From Monodelphis domestica (taxonomy: Eukaryota; Chordata; Mammalia; Didelphimorphia; Didelphidae), in the NCBI RefSeq assembly GCF_027887165.1, contig NC_077227.1:349849207-349913206 (forward strand): DNA of 64,000 nucleotides, given 5' to 3'. The notes beneath the pieces were generated by a model. That model ran no database searches, was not told where the DNA came from, and worked only from the letters and a program-made list of their open reading frames with translations. A program made the position numbers and the translations under genes. Within the stretch, counting starts at the first letter, position 1. Each line of letters begins with the position of its first letter. Positions 34,030-64,000 of the stretch are shown here, one piece after another.

Positions 34030-34155
34030 ATAAAGACCCATTTCAGCAAATACATGAAATCAATTTCCCAAATACACAGAAGTTTGGATATCAAAAGGCA
34101 TGCGGTCAAAGTAGAAGAGATTCCTAAAAGTTGCTTTTAGCTTTTCTTTTTTCCC
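34030..34155 (-). promoter_or_regulatory. CAMK2A: Conserved-looking CAMK2A 3'UTR block
   Basis: On the - strand CTTCTACTTTGACCGCATGC, then CAAACTTCTGTGTATTT and TTTATGTAATAGCTAAAC match, in order, a segment of human CAMK2A 3'UTR as recalled. Conservation between marsupials and placentals outside coding sequence suggests function, for example RNA-protein or microRNA binding. Confidence 0.55.
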
Positions 34156-34319
34156 CCCAAAAGATGATCAGCTTTTCTCTCTCAAGTGTTACTAAACTCA
34201 ATCTATGCTGGAAGAATGGGTTCAATGAAGTCAGTATTTGAAGCAAACGGCCCCATCAAATCAAAAGGAAACGACAAGTACCCTGATCTAGCACCAGTGT
34301 TCTTAACACTGCTTGTTTT

Positions 34320-34352
34320 CCCAAAAATAAAATAAATAAACAAATAAAGTAC
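34320..34352 (-). promoter_or_regulatory. CAMK2A: AU-rich element in CAMK2A 3'UTR
   Basis: The - strand reads TTTGTTTATTTATTTTATTT, with two overlapping AUUUA pentamers. Such elements affect mRNA stability; function here is inferred. Confidence 0.4.
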
Positions 34353-35087
34353 ATTTCAATTTTCAGAGGGAAAAAAAAGGCAAAAAGAGAACAGCAGGAG
34401 AGGAGAATGACAACTCACTAAGGGAAGGAGAGAACACAGAAGGGAGTGATAAAGGCAGTACCTGTATTTGGATACCCAAGGCAAAGAATCTGGCTAATTC
34501 ATGCTCACAGCCAGATTCCTCAGTTTCCCTTCTTTGCCATAAATGACCTTCTCTATTGGGTCAGCTGCCCTTCTCCTAAAAGTGCCTCAAAAGAGAGGCA
34601 GGAACAGAGAAAGCTCCTGAGACATCAGGAGGGCTGGCAAGCAAAGAACTGCTCACTATGCTAGCTAGCAAACAAGGTCTGGCATCACCATGGAACAAGC
34701 TTGATTTCCCATCTACCCATCTCTACAAAGAATGGTAGACTGTAGGAAATAAGCAACACATCCGGCAGAGAAGAGTGAGCACTTGGGAAATTATTAGCTC
34801 CCAAGCTTGGGGTGAGGAATATGGGTTGGAGATGGGGGTGGGGGGGAATGGTCCCTCCACATTATTCTCTGTCCCAAGTGTTGGGAGCAGCTGACCCAGG
34901 CAGAGGAATGCCAGTCTGGACCCCTGGGCCTGGCTCATGCACACAATCAAAAAATTAAATGACAAAGCAAAACAGAGAGAGAGAAAAGGGAAAAAGAAAA
35001 GTAAATAAGTAACTGTGGCCGTTTGTTCTCTGGTGCGTAATGGCTTGAGTCGGTTGGCAGATTTTCTTGGCTTTTGTGAAGAACTTG

Positions 35088-35118
35088 GTGGTGGTGGTGA
35101 TGATGATGGTGGTGGTGG
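35088..35118 (-). repeat. CAC/CAT triplet repeat in CAMK2A 3'UTR
   Basis: On the - strand short CAC and CAT triplet runs lie about 100 nt after the stop codon, expanded relative to the CATCACCC-type text at this place in the recalled human UTR. Confidence 0.7.
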
Positions 35119-35216
35119 GAATTCCAGCACATGGTAGAACCAGCAGCCACATGCCACAGATGAAGAAAGATGGATCTCCGTGGTGCAGCCAGGGAGTATA
35201 CAATCTGATCACAACT

Positions 35217-62609
<27,393 letters not shown>

Positions 62610-64000
62610 CTGGAAAAACAAGGAGAAGAGATGGGACAGGAAGAGACACAGCGGCAAAACGGTAGAGAGTAGTGGGGAGAGGGAAGTAGAGAGGAAGGAG
62701 TGGCCCCTGGGCCAGGCTTGAGGGTACTTCAAAAGTGTTGAAATCTGGCACTCAGAGAAAGAGGGTAGTGCCCAAGGTATGGCATTGCCCATGAGCCTAA
62801 GCACACTTTCCCTACATACCATAACTCTGAAGACCAGCCAAGCTTGGGGCTTTACCTAACTTTGCTGGGCCTTATCTTTCAAATCCTCCTAACTCTGCCT
62901 AAGCCTTGCCCTTCAAATCCTCCAAATCCCAGTGCAAAGACCTTCCTGAACCAAAGCTACCCACTACGCCAAGCTTTGGTGAAATAGGGGGTATGGTGCC
63001 TTGGATACCAGTCACTCCCCAGCAGCCAGGTTGAGACTGTCACAATTTATTGGTCTTCAAATGAGAATTAGACTCCAGAGAATTGAGAATTGGTGCTCTC
63101 TGACCCACCTGGGGTTTATCAGAAAAGGCCCTCAGTTGCTAATAGTCTTAGGACTTTCTTAGCCTTCTAGAAAAAAGAGCAAGAAAAGCCTCAATGAAGT
63201 CTCAGAAAATTGGGATAAACTGGTTCCAGATGCCAGTCTCAAAGAGATTCCAAAGTATCTGAGAATGGCTATTAAGTGCCTCTTCATATTGTTTTTCCAT
63301 TTTGCACTAATTGTAAATCAAATTTGATCTCCACTTTTTTTCTGACATCTTACAAATCTTCTGCAAAGAGCATAAGTCAACCCCATTTTATAGAGACATT
63401 GAAGCCTAGGAGAGTTAAATGACTTGCCCAAGGTCATCTAATGACTGCTATAGCCAAGATTAAAACATGGCTCTAGCCATTTGACTATTCCAACTCTCTG
63501 AAGCATCTGGGCTTTTTTGTTTCCTAATCCAAAGCCAAGAGTGGAAGGAGAAGAAGAGAGGAGAGGAAATTGGGGTGGGAGAAGAAGGAAGCAGAATGGG
63601 AAGATGGAGGAAGAGAAAGCACGGCTCCGAATGATTTTCTCTTTCTCTGACTGCTAAATCAGAAATCCAGATATGGACAAAGTCCCTTGTGTGCCTGAGT
63701 GAAGTGGCACTGAGATGTCTCAAAAAGCTAAAAAGGGATATCAGTGAGCCATGATATCATAATGCCAAAGCTCACTGATGACTCATGGAGTGTTGCCATC
63801 CTGGTGGGGTGAGTAAGAGCTTGGAAAGCAATTTCAAAAGCCCCAGTGTTCAGCTCTAACTCCATCCAGGGACACCTCAATCTTCTTCCCTAATGACTTG
63901 GTTAGCATTCCTTAATTGAAGAAAGTCTACTCTCCTGTGCCTGGCTGCCCCTTCACCAAGATCCCTTCTGGTCCAGGCTCCCCTTCCATGGCCACGGTCC
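62610..64000 (-). other. CAMK2A: CAMK2A intron (partial)
   Basis: No exon for the GGNKKSDGVK linker or the hydrophobic first exon of alpha-KAP was found here. A reverse MIR relic lies near 63340-63500. The gene continues past the right edge. Confidence 0.55.

Larger units (their letters stand above)
29490..35216 (-). other. CAMK2A: CAMK2A 3'UTR (terminal exon, reading right to left)
   Basis: The UTR begins after the TGA at 35217-35219. Its first 230 nt (GAGATCCA, CTGCTGGTTCT, GCTGGAATTC, TTCACAAAAG, AACGGCCACA) and the block around 34030-34150 (CTACTTTGACCGCATGCCTTT) align with the human CAMK2A 3'UTR as recalled. If it runs to the poly(A) signal at 29508 it is about 5.7 kb, longer than the roughly 3 kb placental UTR. 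The extra length includes MIR pieces (30140-30310, 31650-31800), a CR1/L3-like relic (30840-31210) and a microsatellite (31911-32042). This mRNA is known to be localised to dendrites and translated there under control of its 3'UTR. The longest frame on the opposite strand (32927-33604) is not a gene. Confidence 0.7.

Overview
The window is nuclear DNA from a marsupial. Its interspersed repeats are dominated by the tRNA-headed SINEs, CORE-SINEs, L2/L3 relics and L1 3' ends typical of opossum and dasyurid genomes. The species cannot be fixed from the sequence. Two multi-exon genes lie tail to tail: SLC6A7 (brain high-affinity L-proline transporter, + strand) and CAMK2A (calcium/calmodulin-dependent kinase II alpha, - strand). 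This neighbour pair is also known from placental mammals.

SLC6A7 occupies about 2500-16887 and continues leftward out of the window. Twelve coding exons with GT-AG introns keep one open frame of 562 residues plus a shared Gly codon, from transmembrane segment 2 to the C-terminus. Adding the missing N-terminal part of the family (about 73 residues) gives the usual 636. Positions 1-2499 are intron. The 3' end is unresolved, with candidate poly(A) signals at 17508 and 21090.

The intergenic part, about 17.5-29.5 kb, holds L2, CR1/L3 and SINE copies and a long purine microsatellite (21235-21605).

CAMK2A is read right to left. The window carries the variable linker and the whole association (hub) domain: the 33-bp nuclear-localisation exon of the alpha-B isoform (62577-62609), then exons of 49, 76, 95 and 229 bp, then a terminal exon whose first four bases complete the final His codon and the TGA. 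A long 3'UTR follows to a poly(A) signal at 29508-29513. That UTR holds two cytoplasmic polyadenylation-element-like sites, a G-quadruplex motif, a conserved-looking block and transcribed repeats. The kinase and autoinhibitory exons lie beyond base 64000.

The introns carry a 3-kb truncated L1 with a 12-bp target duplication, a 439-bp Tigger/pogo-like element, two copies of a 215-bp hAT-like element, many SINEs and a CpG-rich block. No bacterial-type system, CRISPR array or RNA gene was seen. The most notable points are mRNA-localisation signals in the CAMK2A 3'UTR, a SINE that appears to supply a splice branch point in SLC6A7, and a hydrophobic reading frame joined in frame to a CAMK2A exon.
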